A program made the translations under genes and the position numbers. DNA of 64,000 nt. It comes from Orthonyx spaldingii. Its lineage: Eukaryota > Chordata > Aves > Passeriformes > Orthonychidae. Positions 14,535 to 26,175 of the stretch are shown here, in pieces. The DNA is taken from the NCBI GenBank assembly GCA_013397795.1, contig VZTJ01001765.1, positions 248,001 to 312,000 of the forward strand, given 5' to 3'. Below the pieces are notes generated by a model, which did not search any database, was not told where the DNA came from, and worked only from the letters and a program-made list of their open reading frames with translations. Within the stretch, counting starts at the first letter, position 1. Each line of letters starts with the position of its first letter.

Positions 14535-14775
14535 TTATAACATTTCTAATATTGTGGTGCTCCTGACCAGGAAGCCATTGTACATCAAGGAGGTAGCAAT
14601 CCACATAACAGTTCCCTTGAAGTTCCCACAGAAGGCTGCCCTGTGCTCTATGTTCAGCACGGTTTTCAGGAATGTGTCACGCTACACAAACCCCTTTGGC
14701 CAAAGGACACTCATCCACCCCATTGTAATGGAAGAGTCTGTAGGCAGTTCCAATTCAGTACTGGTGATTACACCA
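14535..14775 (-). pseudogene. Possible decayed coding sequence, unidentified
   Basis: The minus strand reads VITSTELELPTDSSITMGWM, VLWPKGFV, an in-frame stop, then RDTFLKTVLNIEHRAAFCGN and FKGTVMWIATSLMYNGFLVR before a second stop. The density of protein-like composition on both sides of one stop suggests a retrocopy or mobile-element ORF that has decayed. The plus strand is also open here (14485-14799 and 14643-14885), so strand assignment is not secure. I recognise no family. Confidence 0.25.
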
Positions 14776-15958
14776 CCAGCATGGCTTTTCTTTATCTAAA
14801 AGAGTGGCAAGAATTTCTCATGAGTGAAGAAATCCATCCACAGATTGATCTGATGCTACATGAATACACAGTGCCCAGCATCTGAAGGGAGTAAGATTTA
14901 TTTGCTACCTATATTCCACCTCTTCCTTTGCTTTATGAAAGCAGGTATTTTATTCAGCTATTTGTTGTCAGGCCTTTCTTACTGAGATCCAGAACGACCC
15001 TCACACTTCCCTCTCTCTTGTTTTCTGCCTCAGTGCAAAAAACACACACACACACAGAGAATTCCCTTCTCATTTGAAGATCCATCATTTCTGATGACAG
15101 AAGGAGAGGCCTTTGCTTTTTTCTTGCAATTACTATTCAAGTGCTTTCTGTCCACTGTAAGAGTTCTCTCCCCAGGCCCACGAATACTATAATATTTGAA
15201 AACATGAAAACGTAATCAAAGGTTTTTTTCTTCTAAGAGTTATAAATCTGTTGTTAAATATCAGGTCTAGCAGGAATCCAATAATTCTATATCAGCAATC
15301 TTCCAAAAGCCTTTACATTTGTACCCATGAATCTAAGCACAGTATTTTGGTTTTGCAGCTGTAACCACCCATACAGATGAACTCCAAAAAATTAAGCCAA
15401 TTTTCTAGCCACCATAGCTATTCCTTCCTAAATGCCATGGATCATTTAGTAGTCCCTTAAGTCTTTAGTGCCTGTTTCAGCTTTCACTTCTGTCTAACCC
15501 CACAAGCAGAGATATATTTAGCAGTAAAGTCTAAGCAATTTTTGTATGTCACCCAAATTTTAAAATACCACCAAGAAAACCTAAGACCAATGGCTACACT
15601 AAATATATTTTATTTGAATGAACAGCATACAGATTTCTACACTAAAACCCAATAGCAATAAGACTTTTTTTTCAGACAGCAACTTATCTACCACATCTTT
15701 TGATTTTGGGATATTTGAATTTCCTGTATTTTTGACCTTTTCGGGAAAAAAAACCCAAAAACCCTAATAAAACCCATGATAAAACTGAGGCACAGGAAAA
15801 TAGACTACCACTTGAATTAAATATACTCAATTGAAGATCTTAACTAGCAAGTAAACATCTGGCCATCCTAATTTACAGTTCTGACAAAAGAATACTATTT
15901 GGCTCAGGAAATAATTGCAGGCTAACAGAATAAACAGACCTCACGCCTTTAGGCTCCT

Positions 15959-15964
15959 TTTATT
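15959..15964 (-). terminator. Poly(A) signal candidate (AATAAA)
   Basis: On the minus strand an AATAAA lies about 43 nt beyond the stop codon of the terminal exon. It is followed by a GU-rich stretch (gtctgtttattctgtt, roughly 15910-15930). This would give a very short 3' UTR. A second AATAAA lies near 15605-15612 and could define a longer one. Confidence 0.38.
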
Positions 15965-16006
15965 ATAATGATGTTTTTGTAGGGAGATATTAAATTTCTC
16001 ACTGAT

Positions 16007-16146
16007 CTACTTGTACAAAAAAATGTCATCAGTAATTGCTGTTCTTTGGATAGATTTCAGTGTCTGACTGAGGTCTGATAAGAAAATGTTTAATTCTTTT
16101 GCAAACTCTGTACTTTGGTTGTTACCTTCAGTTCCCTGCAGATAAT
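16007..16146 (-). CDS. Terminal coding exon with stop codon
   Basis: The acceptor ctcttttccattgtag is strong. After two bases the frame reads YLQGTEGNNQSTEFAKELNI, then FLSDLSQTLKSIQRTAITDD, then IFLYK, and ends at TAG (16007-16009). The 45 sense codons are open here and closed in the other two frames. An internal AG (ctgcag, exon end 16135) would start in phase 0 and could join 18588-18657 directly if the weaker exons at 16.4 and 17.7 kb are not used. The polar, amphipathic composition is typical of a C-terminal helix. No targeting signal is evident. Confidence 0.58.
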
Positions 16147-16306
16147 CTACAATGGAAAAGAGAAAAAAATCAGGTTTCCATGACAAGTTTTGTATGAGAG
16201 AAATAACAGTGATCTAGAAAACCACTTGAACTGTTTATACCAAAGTTTCAATTTCAAATTGATTTTGTTATTTTTTTTTTATTGGCATTGGTAAGCTATT
16301 ATCTAC

Positions 16307-16453
16307 CCTGTGTGTAAAAGAAACTTGTTGTCAGTGGGCTTGATGCATTGCATCTTATTCCTGATTTTGAAACTGACATGTTGAAGTGATTAAAGTGTGA
16401 CATTAAATATGCAGTCACAGAAAAACTTGTGCCCCACATGTTAATTTGAAGAA
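16307..16453 (-). CDS. Candidate exon beside a CR1 insertion
   Basis: This block has two bases, 48 codons and one base, reading NMWGTSFSVTAYLMSHFNHF, then NMSVSKSGIRCNASSPLTTS, then FFYTQ. The donor CACAGG|gtagat is reasonable and leaves phase 1, exactly what the terminal exon needs (Asp at the junction). The acceptor is uncertain: cctag gives a two-base start, while cagcag 11 nt upstream (exon end 16464) gives a one-base start. A plus-strand CR1 begins at about 16474, so the intron just upstream is reverse-complement CR1 and supplies the pyrimidine-rich stretch. Confidence 0.4.
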
Positions 16454-16473
16454 CTAGGTTGTGACTGCTGGTG

Positions 16474-16976
16474 ATGTGTCCAAAGACAGGCAATGAAGTT
16501 GGTGAAGGGTCTGGAGTGCAATGTGTGACGAGGAGCAGCTGAGGGAGCTGGGGATGTTTAGCCTGGAGAAAGGGAGGCTCAGGGGAGACCTTATTTTCTA
16601 CAACCACCTGAAAAGAGGCTGTAGAGGGGTGGGGTTTAGTCTCTTTTTGCAAGTAACAAGGAATAAATAATAAATAAATTACATATTTATGTCTTATAAT
16701 AAAACAAATATGACCTAAGAGGAAATGGCAGCCATTTCAAGTTGTGCCAGGGGGGTTAGATTGCATCTTATGAAACAATGTCTTCACCAAAAGGGTTAGC
16801 AAGCATTGGAATAGGCTGCTCACAGAAGTGGTAGAGTCACTGTCCCTGGAGGTGTTTAAAAGACATGTAGATGGGGAAATTGGAAATATGGTTTAATGGT
16901 GGGCTTGGCAGGGTTAGGTTTTACAGTTGGACTTGATGACCTTAAAGGTCTTTTACAACCTAAATGGTTGTATGAC
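16474..16976 (+). mobile_element. CR1 LINE fragment with internal AT-rich insertion
   Basis: The CR1 3' region in the plus orientation: blocks such as gagggagctggggatgttta, the lysine/arginine-coding ggagaaagggaggctcaggg, tccctggaggtgtttaaaag and the end gacttgatgaccttaaaggt are recognisable. About 55 bp of AT-rich sequence at 16661-16716 interrupts it between aagtaacaag and aagaggaaatgg. The element's 5' end abuts the candidate exon at 16307-16453. Confidence 0.9.
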
Positions 16977-17679
16977 AGAACAGATTCTTAATTAAAACCA
17001 CAAGGATAAAATTTGAAAATGGCTGATCACATGTTAATTTCATGTTTCATACATATTCAAAATACATAATTGTAAGGACAGTAAGAATATTTCCTTTGGT
17101 TTTCTTTCCCTATTATTTAGCCATTCTCAGAAGGCAACATAAGTGCTCAAACATATCCAATATTGTTTTCATTGGTAGAGATCCAGCAGAGTGAATTTAA
17201 AAAGCTTTTCAACAAAAGCTAGTCTGAAATTAGCTATTTATTCTACCAGTGAGGAAAAGCCTTTTGGTTTTTTTTCAGTTTATGCATTATGAAATTGCCA
17301 TGGTGTTAGATTAACTGCAACATAATTAGCTCAGTTTTCCTTGCTGCAAAACTATGACTCTTAAAATACTACTTCTCCAAATATACGGTTGGTTTTCAAA
17401 GAGTTCAAGATACTAAAATTGTACAACTTTCAAAATACTGAAATTCAAAATATTTTGAACATGCACACATGTATTAAAATCTATATGTTGTTTTGTATAT
17501 AAATTCCAATATAATAACACATTGTAAAAATGCCTGGGTACCCAAATACATGAGACATAGCTCAGTTGTTTTAATTAAAGCAAAATGGCAAATGTGGGGA
17601 ACTGTGTCACTATGAAGAAAGCTTCATGCCTGTATATCAGTTATATTGGCTAAATGGTCAAAATGTCTCTCTGAAGCAC

Positions 17680-17788
17680 TTTCATAATCAGCTCTGCAGA
17701 TAATATTTAATCCCCAGGAAACTGAGAATTTTCCATATTCTGTGAGATTCGATTTCTTATTTCTTTTGATGGGTGTCTCAAAAGTCAA
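17680..17788 (-). CDS. Weak candidate exon
   Basis: An open stretch of 60 codons on the minus strand (17624-17806) contains LTFETPIKRNKKSNLTEYGK and then FSVSWGLNIICRADYE. With the acceptor after ccctttcctgag and the donor GAAA|gtgctt it would be 36 codons plus one base, linking phase 0 at 18588 to phase 1. Both sites are poor: there is a G at acceptor position -3, and the donor is non-consensus beyond GTG. It is listed because it is the only block found that bridges the phases of its neighbours. Confidence 0.22.
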
Positions 17789-18587
17789 CTCAGGAAAGGG
17801 TATCATGTTTGCAAAAGCTTTGATTACACTTAGAGCATACTATTTCACAAATATTCTTTTTTCATTTTTGAAACATAACGATCCCTTTTGATTTCTCACC
17901 AACAGAAGCATTCACAGTTTGGAACAACACTTAGAGGCTTTTGTATGTAAAGCAATTCTTTATATCTCTCTGATTTTAAACTTGGTCATCTTTTCTTCAA
18001 AACAGCCTGATGGTAATTGTCTGCTGCCATTTAGAGCCTCAAGATACTACATAAAACTCACAGGTTAGCTTCAGTGTCCTAAATGACAGTCAGCTTTATT
18101 TTTACACATTGTCTGTTTTATATATTCCCTAGAAATACTTACTAAAATACAGAACACATTCCAGATACATAAAGAAGGGTTACTTTCTGCTTGGTTAAAG
18201 AAGGACAAGAATTTTAAAACATCTTTATGTTAAGCTCTTATCTTCATAAGGTATTCTCAGATACATAGTTTCATTTTCCAGAATGATCAATCTTAGGTAA
18301 TTCTCACTTGTTTTAAATTATGTTCAACTATCAAGAAGGCAGAAGAATCCTTTAAAATGACACAACTGAGCAGTACAAATTTCCATATGGAATCAGTCTA
18401 TTCATTAAAAGAGAGGTTTATGCCATCATGCTACTGAAGCTATTTAGAGAAAATGTTACCATATTTGTAATTTTTAAATCAAGATTGTTTAGACAGAGCA
18501 TAACAGTAACAAAGCACATGATAAATAATTAGAGAAAATAGAAATGTCATTCTATGCAGAAAAGTTGAAACTGAGTATATGTGTTAC

Positions 18588-18657
18588 CTTTGCAGTCTTA
18601 GGATCCCGCCTAATCTTGTCATAATGATGAGGCAGCTGAAATTGATTGCAATAATTT
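18588..18657 (-). CDS. Internal exon, unidentified protein
   Basis: This block has one base plus 23 codons, with acceptor attgttctgtcag and donor GCAAAG|gtaaca. The only open frame reads NYCNQFQLPHHYDKIRRDPK and then TAK, a His/Arg/Lys-rich polar segment. It completes a leucine codon with 27329-27588 (or with 25993-26175) and ends in phase 0. An upstream AG (ttctag, exon end 18671) would start in phase 0 and would join 30169-30226 directly, so an isoform lacking the 27-kb exon could also keep frame. Confidence 0.58.
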
Positions 18658-19689
18658 CTGACAGAACAATTCTAGAAATTTTTGTGTATTATTTATAAGA
18701 ATGTATTTTAAAAAGGGAAACTCTTAAACCACTCCACCTTTACTGAACTCTGAGAATTTAATGGCATTCTCTCCCTTATACCTTTCCTTTAGGACAGTTA
18801 AGTCACAGAATTTCTGAAATCCTACTATAATTGAAAAGTACAGAATCAGCATTACAGTAAATAATATCAAAATGCTACCTATTTTATCATGGGAGAAACC
18901 AGAAAATGAACATATCAAATCCACAGGGGAAATGAAAAGGAGAAACATTAAACTTTAATCTTACATTAGTGTTTAATTTGAAAATAATTGTTTTCCTTGC
19001 CTAAATAGGTGCATGCTAAGAAACACATAGGGAGCTCAAAGATGATCCAGAAGATCAAATATTATGACTTTGGACACAACAAATTATATGTCTTGCAATA
19101 TCAAAACATTCTGTTCGGTAAAGCACATAATCTTGCATCCAAATATATAATACTACTGTTGTCCAGTCAAATACATGTTCAGTATTTCTACAAACACCAT
19201 GGCATTATTCATACACATACACACATTACTCAGTACTTATTTCTACACACACTACAGCAAAACTAAGTGGATTTTCTTAAAACCACAGCTCTCTGAGATA
19301 ATTTGCCCATATCAATCCCACTGCCTTAGGAATCTGATGTCTCCACACAAGATGCACTCTGCTCTTGTGTCTGTCCTCTTCTTACCTGATGGCATCACTT
19401 CTTAGTTCCTTTAGGTAAAAGCAATGAAGAGAAATAGTTCACAAACTGTAGACCACACAAACTAAACAGCAGATAAAATACAGTCGTTATCAATGTTAAT
19501 GAACACAAAAAGGCTTTTTATCCCAGAAAAAAACCCAAAAAAACTAGAGGAAGCTCTTGAGAAAGCTTTTTTATCATGTTACAGAAGCAAACTTCAGGGG
19601 AAGAATTTCTTTTAGCCTGATAATGTATCTGCTAGACTTCCTTACTTAAAACTGTTGCAATACAGTATTTTTAATATGGAGTAGACCAG

Positions 19690-20018
19690 TGTCTGAGGGA
19701 GCTGGGGTTGTTTAGCCTGGAGAAAAGAAGGCTCAGGTGGTATCTTACTGCTCTCTACAACTGCCTGAAAGGGGATTGTAGCAAGGTGGGGATAATTTTT
19801 TTCTGTCAGGTGATAAGTGACACAACAAGAGCAAAAGGCATCAAGTTGCAGCAGAGGAGGTTTAGATTGGTTATCAAGCATTGGAACAGGCTGCCCAGGG
19901 AAGCAGTGGAATCACCACCTGTGGAGGTATTTAAAAGACCTATACATGGGGCACTTGGGGACATGGTTTAGCAGTGGACTTGGCAGTGTTGGGTTGATGT
20001 TTGGACTGGATGATCTTA
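19690..20018 (+). mobile_element. CR1 LINE fragment
   Basis: Plus-orientation CR1 3' region: gagggagctggggttgttta, gctctctacaactgcctgaa, agcattggaacaggctgccc and ggactggatgatctta are close to the family consensus. The frames open through it are remnants of, or run antisense to, CR1 and are not genes. Its 3' end is interrupted by an inverted CR1 tail. Confidence 0.92.
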
Positions 20019-20055
20019 GAATCATTTAGGTTGGAAAGGACCTCAATGACCCACA
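20019..20055 (-). mobile_element. Inverted CR1 3' tail
   Basis: gaatcatttaggttggaaag followed by gacctcaatgac is the complement of a CR1 3' terminus. It follows the plus-orientation copy directly, giving a tail-to-tail arrangement. Confidence 0.7.
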
Positions 20056-23000
20056 GTGGTGCAGGGAGAAAAGACTAGAATATACATTATTGGAGGGTAA
20101 ATGTTCAAAAATTCTTTACTGATGAGGTAGATGATCAAACTCCTTTGAGACGACTGGTCTAGACCATCATTTTTTTCTTTGAATAGTCTGCCAGAAGGGC
20201 TGGGCACTCTCTCAGTACTTAGCTCAGACAACAGAGTTTCATTAGTAACGATGGCACTGTATTATGAATTTCACATTTGTAACCTGACTTGCTGTGTTAT
20301 GGGAATACATGTGCTGACTGCAGGCTTAGGACACATCTACCACAGCCTGTTAGTACAAAACAGCACTTTTAATATCTCTCTGCTTAACAGACTTTGGCTC
20401 ATATTGCAGAGTAGCCTTTGATCATATCAGCTGGAACCCTTTCAGATAAAACTTCTTTGGAAGATGGACTTCAGCAGCATGTGTAATCCACTCCAGATGT
20501 TAACAGGCACACAGAATAATACTAGAAGTAGTTTGAAACAAATCATAGCAAAGAACATAGATGTATGCTGCATCTCCAGCACCACACATTTCATAGACAG
20601 ATGCGTTTTACTGGTTTGCATGACTTGGTAACACAGACATGACTCAAGACAGATGTTCAGTTCTTGTCACCAAGGACAGGGTCACTAGGGCTAAGGCAGG
20701 CATTTTTAAATTTGTCTCTACACACTTGGCTCTGATTTTGCTTTGCTGGAAGACATCCATTTCTGGAAGCCTTTAGGACATCAGTTAAGCCAACATTCCA
20801 GCTTTGTGCAGTGTCAGAGATGAGAAGAGCCACTTACTCAATAAAACATAAAATCCACTTAAAACCTTTCATTTTACATTGGTGCTCAGATACACCACAT
20901 CAGCACAAAATCTCATGTAGGCTAATCTTGTGCATCTGATAAAAGAAAGTGTTTAAGCAAATAAAATGCCTCTAGCCACAATTCAACATGTCAATTTTAT
21001 ACCATTCTCTTATGACGTCTCCTTGAAGGAAGTTTTTGGTTGGTTTTTTGTTAAAAACATTTCATGTTTCATATTCAGTTTTAGATGGTGGACCTTATAA
21101 ATGACAGGGTCACTATTAGGAGTAGGGCACCACAAAAAAACCAATTAATTATCAGAGAAGTTGAATTAGGTGCAATCACACAGTGAAGTACTAAGCATCA
21201 CTATACAGTTTACAAGCTTGCATATTACAGGGAGGCTTGTGTAGTACTTCATGTCTTCCTACAGTGTTTTCCAACCAGATATTAAAACACAAGATTAAAA
21301 ATCATCTAAAAACATATCATGAAAGCAAAATAAACTACACTATTATCTGCAGTCTAACAGCTACAAATATTTTCCAGAAAAATATAGTGTATTAAACCAG
21401 TTTCTTATAGAGATGACTGCTGTGCTCTGTGTGTTCTTTCTTTTTTTCCTTACAATCAGTACATTATCAACCAATAGAAGACACACAATCAAAGCTTTGG
21501 CACCTGTTTTCAGACAGTCCTAAAATGTGCGCAAATTAAGAATGAGAGTTAATTTTAAAAGTGCAGTATAAATAAGGAAGAATGCTGCTGAAATGCATTC
21601 AAACCAAATGTGCCACTTGCAGACATTTCTGTCCCAGTCTCTTTATCTGTTCCTCACATGAAAGTGCTTCCATAAATTAGATTATTTTTATAATCTGACT
21701 CTAAATCTTTTTAAGTGCTACTGTGTCATTTCTGTGATTAGGGGAACAGTCCTTCACATGCCATTGTATATGGCGTGGCACCAGAGGCTTAAGCATAAGA
21801 GAAAAGGTTCAGCGTTCTGGTCTAGGTGCCTTTCTCCTCAGTCTTCCGCCATGGCTCCCAGGCCTCCGCCCCTCCAGTTGCTCTTGAACACTGAGATAAC
21901 AGTAACCACCTTAGCAGACTGCTCAGCCCTCGTTCTTGGATCACAGTAGTCTAATTAGAGTCTTCTATTTTACATGCAAATTGGAATTGGGGATTTTTTC
22001 ACATCTATACAGACCATTTAACATTAATCTCTGCTGAATTTCATCAGATGGTTTGCCACCCAACTACTCAGTATTTCAATGACTTTATTTGCAGTAATAT
22101 TTCATCTCTTCACAAATAATAATTTTCATAACTCACTAAGACACAACCTGTAAACAGCTGTACAACCGAGGGTTATTAAAAAAAAAAAAAACAAACCCAA
22201 AAAAACCAAACAACACTCCTGATCTGTTTTTCCCTATATACAAAGAACCAGCATATAGAACGTGAAGGTTTGGGGTTTTTTTAAAAATAGTACACCAAAA
22301 AAAACCTGATAGCCTTTTTTTCTTATATATACAGGTCCAGCATTCACCTATTGTGACAATCATAAAAAGAAAGAACTTTCAGTATTATATTTACTATAAG
22401 AAATGAATATAATATTGATCTCAAACTCAGTCAAGCCCTCAATCACTTAAGACATTATCAGTTAGGATAACGTTAAGTTTCTTTCATAGATCTCAAATAA
22501 GAACCATCAAAACACATTCTTACAGGGTAAATATAACCAAACAAAACTTAATGTAACCGGTCACGTGGAAAATTATTAGGGCTTTTATATAAACTTGATT
22601 TACTTATATACTTGCCAAAAGCTATTTGCTGCTTAATGAAGCTGAGCATGTTCTCTCCTCTCATTCATGCTAAGTGACATCCCATTTAAGAAATGACTTT
22701 TCCTGTGAGAACAGAAGGCACGGAAAACATTGCCCAGTATATAGGGTCAGATGAAAGTACAAGAGACTATGTTAGAGCTGGTCAGAAGATGCCCCAGGAA
22801 CTAACTAGGTTTCAGGTGATGGCTGGTACAGAGATATGTATTTAGCAAAAATGGAAAATGAAAGAAAGCCAGGAGGAATTTAGACAAAAATTGGTTACTA
22901 CAGCCACAGAGAGAGGCAGAGATATTTTTTATGGTGGAAAACAAGAGATTTCAAATTCTGTTTCTAACATATTTAATTAAGAAAGACTGAATAGACAAAC

Positions 23001-25992
23001 AGGACTGCGGTAATGAAAAATCTGATACACATTAATGTCCCTCTTAAAGGCAACAGCTTAAATGCTTGGCAACCAGAAACGCTTAAAGGATGAACTATAT
23101 ATTGGTTTGTCTTGTAAATTAACTTTCTGCTATTTTTGTTCTCTCTTTGTGGGAGAACTACAGAACTATTTTGTTTGCTTTACAAAGTAAATAATAATAT
23201 TACTAAAATGATTTTGTCTTGTGAGCATTGCATTTCAACTTAAATGGATGCACTGTCTTCCTGCCCTTCCCTTCCCCATGTGGCAACATTCCATGATCTG
23301 CAAACCACAGGCTAAGCTTTTATATATTCACAAGACTAAATTACACAATACAATATAAAATGCATTCGTTTAAATCCTACTCACATTAGGGAACAGAAAT
23401 TTATAACAGTGCTTCAGCATTTTCTATATTCAAGACAGCCTGGAAGAGCAAAGTAACTTGGTAAGGTGGTCTCATCTCTTATTTCTAGAGACATGAAGTC
23501 TCTGAAGCACAAAGCCTATGAAACATAAGATGGAAGACAGCAGGAAAACAAAAAGTGACAATTCCTATTTTCATGTGGAAAGTTAGTGAGTATACTTTTT
23601 CATCCAGAGTGTCTGGGCATTTGATGCCCTTGCCAGGAAAGCAGAGGAATGCTTTTGATACATTTAGATCAGAGTTTGATAGACACTTCAGCCATCTCTC
23701 ATTTTACATTCTTTTTGTAAAGGTGTTTTTTTTGGTTGAGAGTCTGTGATTGCAGTGAGTATCCATCATCCACGGAAGATGAGAGAAACAGATGAAAAGT
23801 CCCTTCAGTGGGTACTCCCTAAGGAGTTTCTATACAAAAAACTTGAGATAGCAATAGCTATAGCATAGAAAAGAGTCATGTCCTTCAAGGAAAAACAGTC
23901 TCAAACCTATCAGAGCAGAAACAATCCAAAAGTCAAAACCGATATTCACAACTACGACTGGCTTCATAGGTGGGGAAAAAAAATCCCACAATAGAAAAGG
24001 CATTCTTATGAAACACTCAAATTTCACTGGTGTGAGAGTGTGTCTGGACTATTCAGGCTTGCACAGCCATGCTTGGCACCAAAAACCTCAAGCCAGAATT
24101 CAGCGTAATACATTCTGCACTTTCCAGAAAAACAGGCAAAATCAGTTTTAGAAGAAACAAAACTTAGATCAACAAAGGACTCATGAGAAGAAAAAATGAT
24201 GCAATACAACAGATAATGAAATCACAGTCAACTAGGAGCAATATAATGATACAAAATAATACAAATAAATCAGCTTAACAAGAACTACAAGAATGAAGCC
24301 TAAATGCATGGCCAAGAGTACATTATTAATACTGCAGGGGGTGCAAATCTCTAGCTTGTAGCACAAATGCATACATGTGGATGAAAAATTAAAGGAAAGT
24401 TATCTTTTGTTTTATATAAAGTTTTTGCCAATTTTGTCACATCATCCCACACACAAAATTTTAGTTTTCTCTAGCATTGAAACAACAACATCTGAAAAAA
24501 CATCATTTATGGATTAATACAGCAAGTAAAAACTCAGAGTTCTTTCTGTCACCTGAACAATGACACACGTATCTTAAAAAAGAATACTAGTCAGTGATTG
24601 ACTCTGCTAATGCAGGATTTGGAAATTAACTCAGGAAGAAATCTGTGTGTACATCAGGTGAACTTTCATTACAAGGAAATATGATGAGACAAAGTTGTTT
24701 TAACACATTCCACTTCTTAATTATCTTAGTTGGATTCATGTTCATAAAAAAGTCTCCTTTGTGAAAACCCAAGAAGCAAGTAGGAAAACCAAACCTGCAA
24801 GTTTATCAGGGATTTCATACACTAAGCTGAGATCTCAGAGTCAATTTTTTGTTACTGGTTAGGACATTTGCAAAAGGTTTTAGAAACTTTGTTTACCTGG
24901 ATACAGGAGTACAATGAAACTGTCTACTAGATGGTCAGACTTTGAGTGCATGTTAAGAGAGTTAAAAGACAAGCCCTCAATTTTAGCCAATACACAATCC
25001 AGCATAACTAGTAACCTAATGGAAGAACACATGACCATCACATATGGCCTTTAAGTTTTTTTAAACTTATATCTGTAAGATCTATGGAGATGCTACTTGC
25101 TAATACTCACTAGACATTCAATGGATAATACCCCTTTGTGTCACACTTAGTAAGAGCTCTTGTGCTGTGAGTTAGTAATTATAATTTGAGATGTAGAAGA
25201 AGGAAAACATGGGCAGAAAAACTGAGAACCAGAATTGTCCTTCCTGCAAGGTGAACAGCAAAGTTTGTTAGTACTTTAGGATTAGTGGGAGCACACACTT
25301 TAAACCGCTTGAGCCTCTTCAAAAAAACTTATTCTGAGTGGGAAAACATTTTTGTTTGTGCTGGATCCAAACAGATAAATGAGCAATAATCTCAGTATTA
25401 TCATCAAATTCTGATGCCTCCCATCATAAACTTTCAGGAAACTTTTTGTGAAGATCCTTGGCCAGTGTGGCTACACTTAGCAGATGAATATCCATACAGT
25501 GATGAAGTAAATCAGATTCAGGACTTAAGCTCCTACATAAAACTGGGATAAGAGCACATCTCCTTGTTCATGTAAAGTAAGGCTGATTCTGCAGAAGACG
25601 CATGAGATATTGAAATACTGCCCACTCTCTGGTATGGAGACACAAAACTAATTTTGTGCAGTCTAAATATTTTCAGCCACAATCCTGTTCTTGCAGACTA
25701 TCCACCCCAGTAATTATGACTACCTTTCCTTCATTTGTGTTTTTTTTTTTTTTTATACGAGACTACAAACTGGCACTTACTGACAAATTGCTACTTATTC
25801 TTGCCACACATTGATAAATATGAAAATGCTTTGAATGATCAAGGCCAGCATCTGTTGGCTACACAAAACGTTTTATGAGTTTCATCAGCTACTCTTACCA
25901 GCAAAAAGAACAGATTCTGGAATACAGCATTATGTAGGTATATAACACCACAAAGTCAGTAAACCAAATTATTTCTGAGAAAGTCTCATCAC

Positions 25993-26175
25993 AGACTGAT
26001 TTTAATTGTAATCATATCAAAGCTGTGTATTTTGTATTTCAGAGCAAAGATGTACTCCCTGACATCAATCTCACTGATACTGAAATCAACTTCCTTTGTT
26101 CCTAAGATGTTCCTAAAAACTACTGTGTGGAAAGTTAAAATCTTTTGAATTCCTAAGTCATCTAGGGTAACCGAC
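25993..26175 (-). CDS. Candidate internal exon, unidentified protein
   Basis: This block has one base, 60 codons and two bases. The acceptor gtgtcttcttatag is good and the donor AGTCT|gtgatg is only fair. It would fit between 27329-27588 and 18588-18657 without disturbing the frame, although those two also join directly in phase. It reads SVTLDDLGIQKILTFHTVVF, then TKEVDFSISEIDVREYIFAL, then KYKIHSFDMITIKI. It could be a genuine exon, an optional cassette exon, or a chance open stretch inside a longer 92-codon frame. Confidence 0.35.

Larger units (their letters stand above)
13901..16006. other. Sequence downstream of the gene; one coding relic
   Basis: Mostly unremarkable AT-rich sequence. 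It holds a short (AC)n tract near 15042-15056, the poly(A) candidates near 15605 and 15959, and an unidentified minus-strand coding relic at about 14535-14775. No intact gene was seen. Confidence 0.45.
18672..25992. other. Intron of the minus-strand gene
   Basis: Lies between the 18.6-kb and 26.1-kb exons. Apart from the CR1 pair at 19.7-20.1 kb, an A-rich tract at 22171-22212 and a 15-bp T run at 25740-25754, nothing was recognised. Confidence 0.45.

Noticed and set aside
19708..20029. Overlapping plus-strand ORFs
   Set aside because: They lie within the CR1 copy at 19.7 kb and are repeat-derived.
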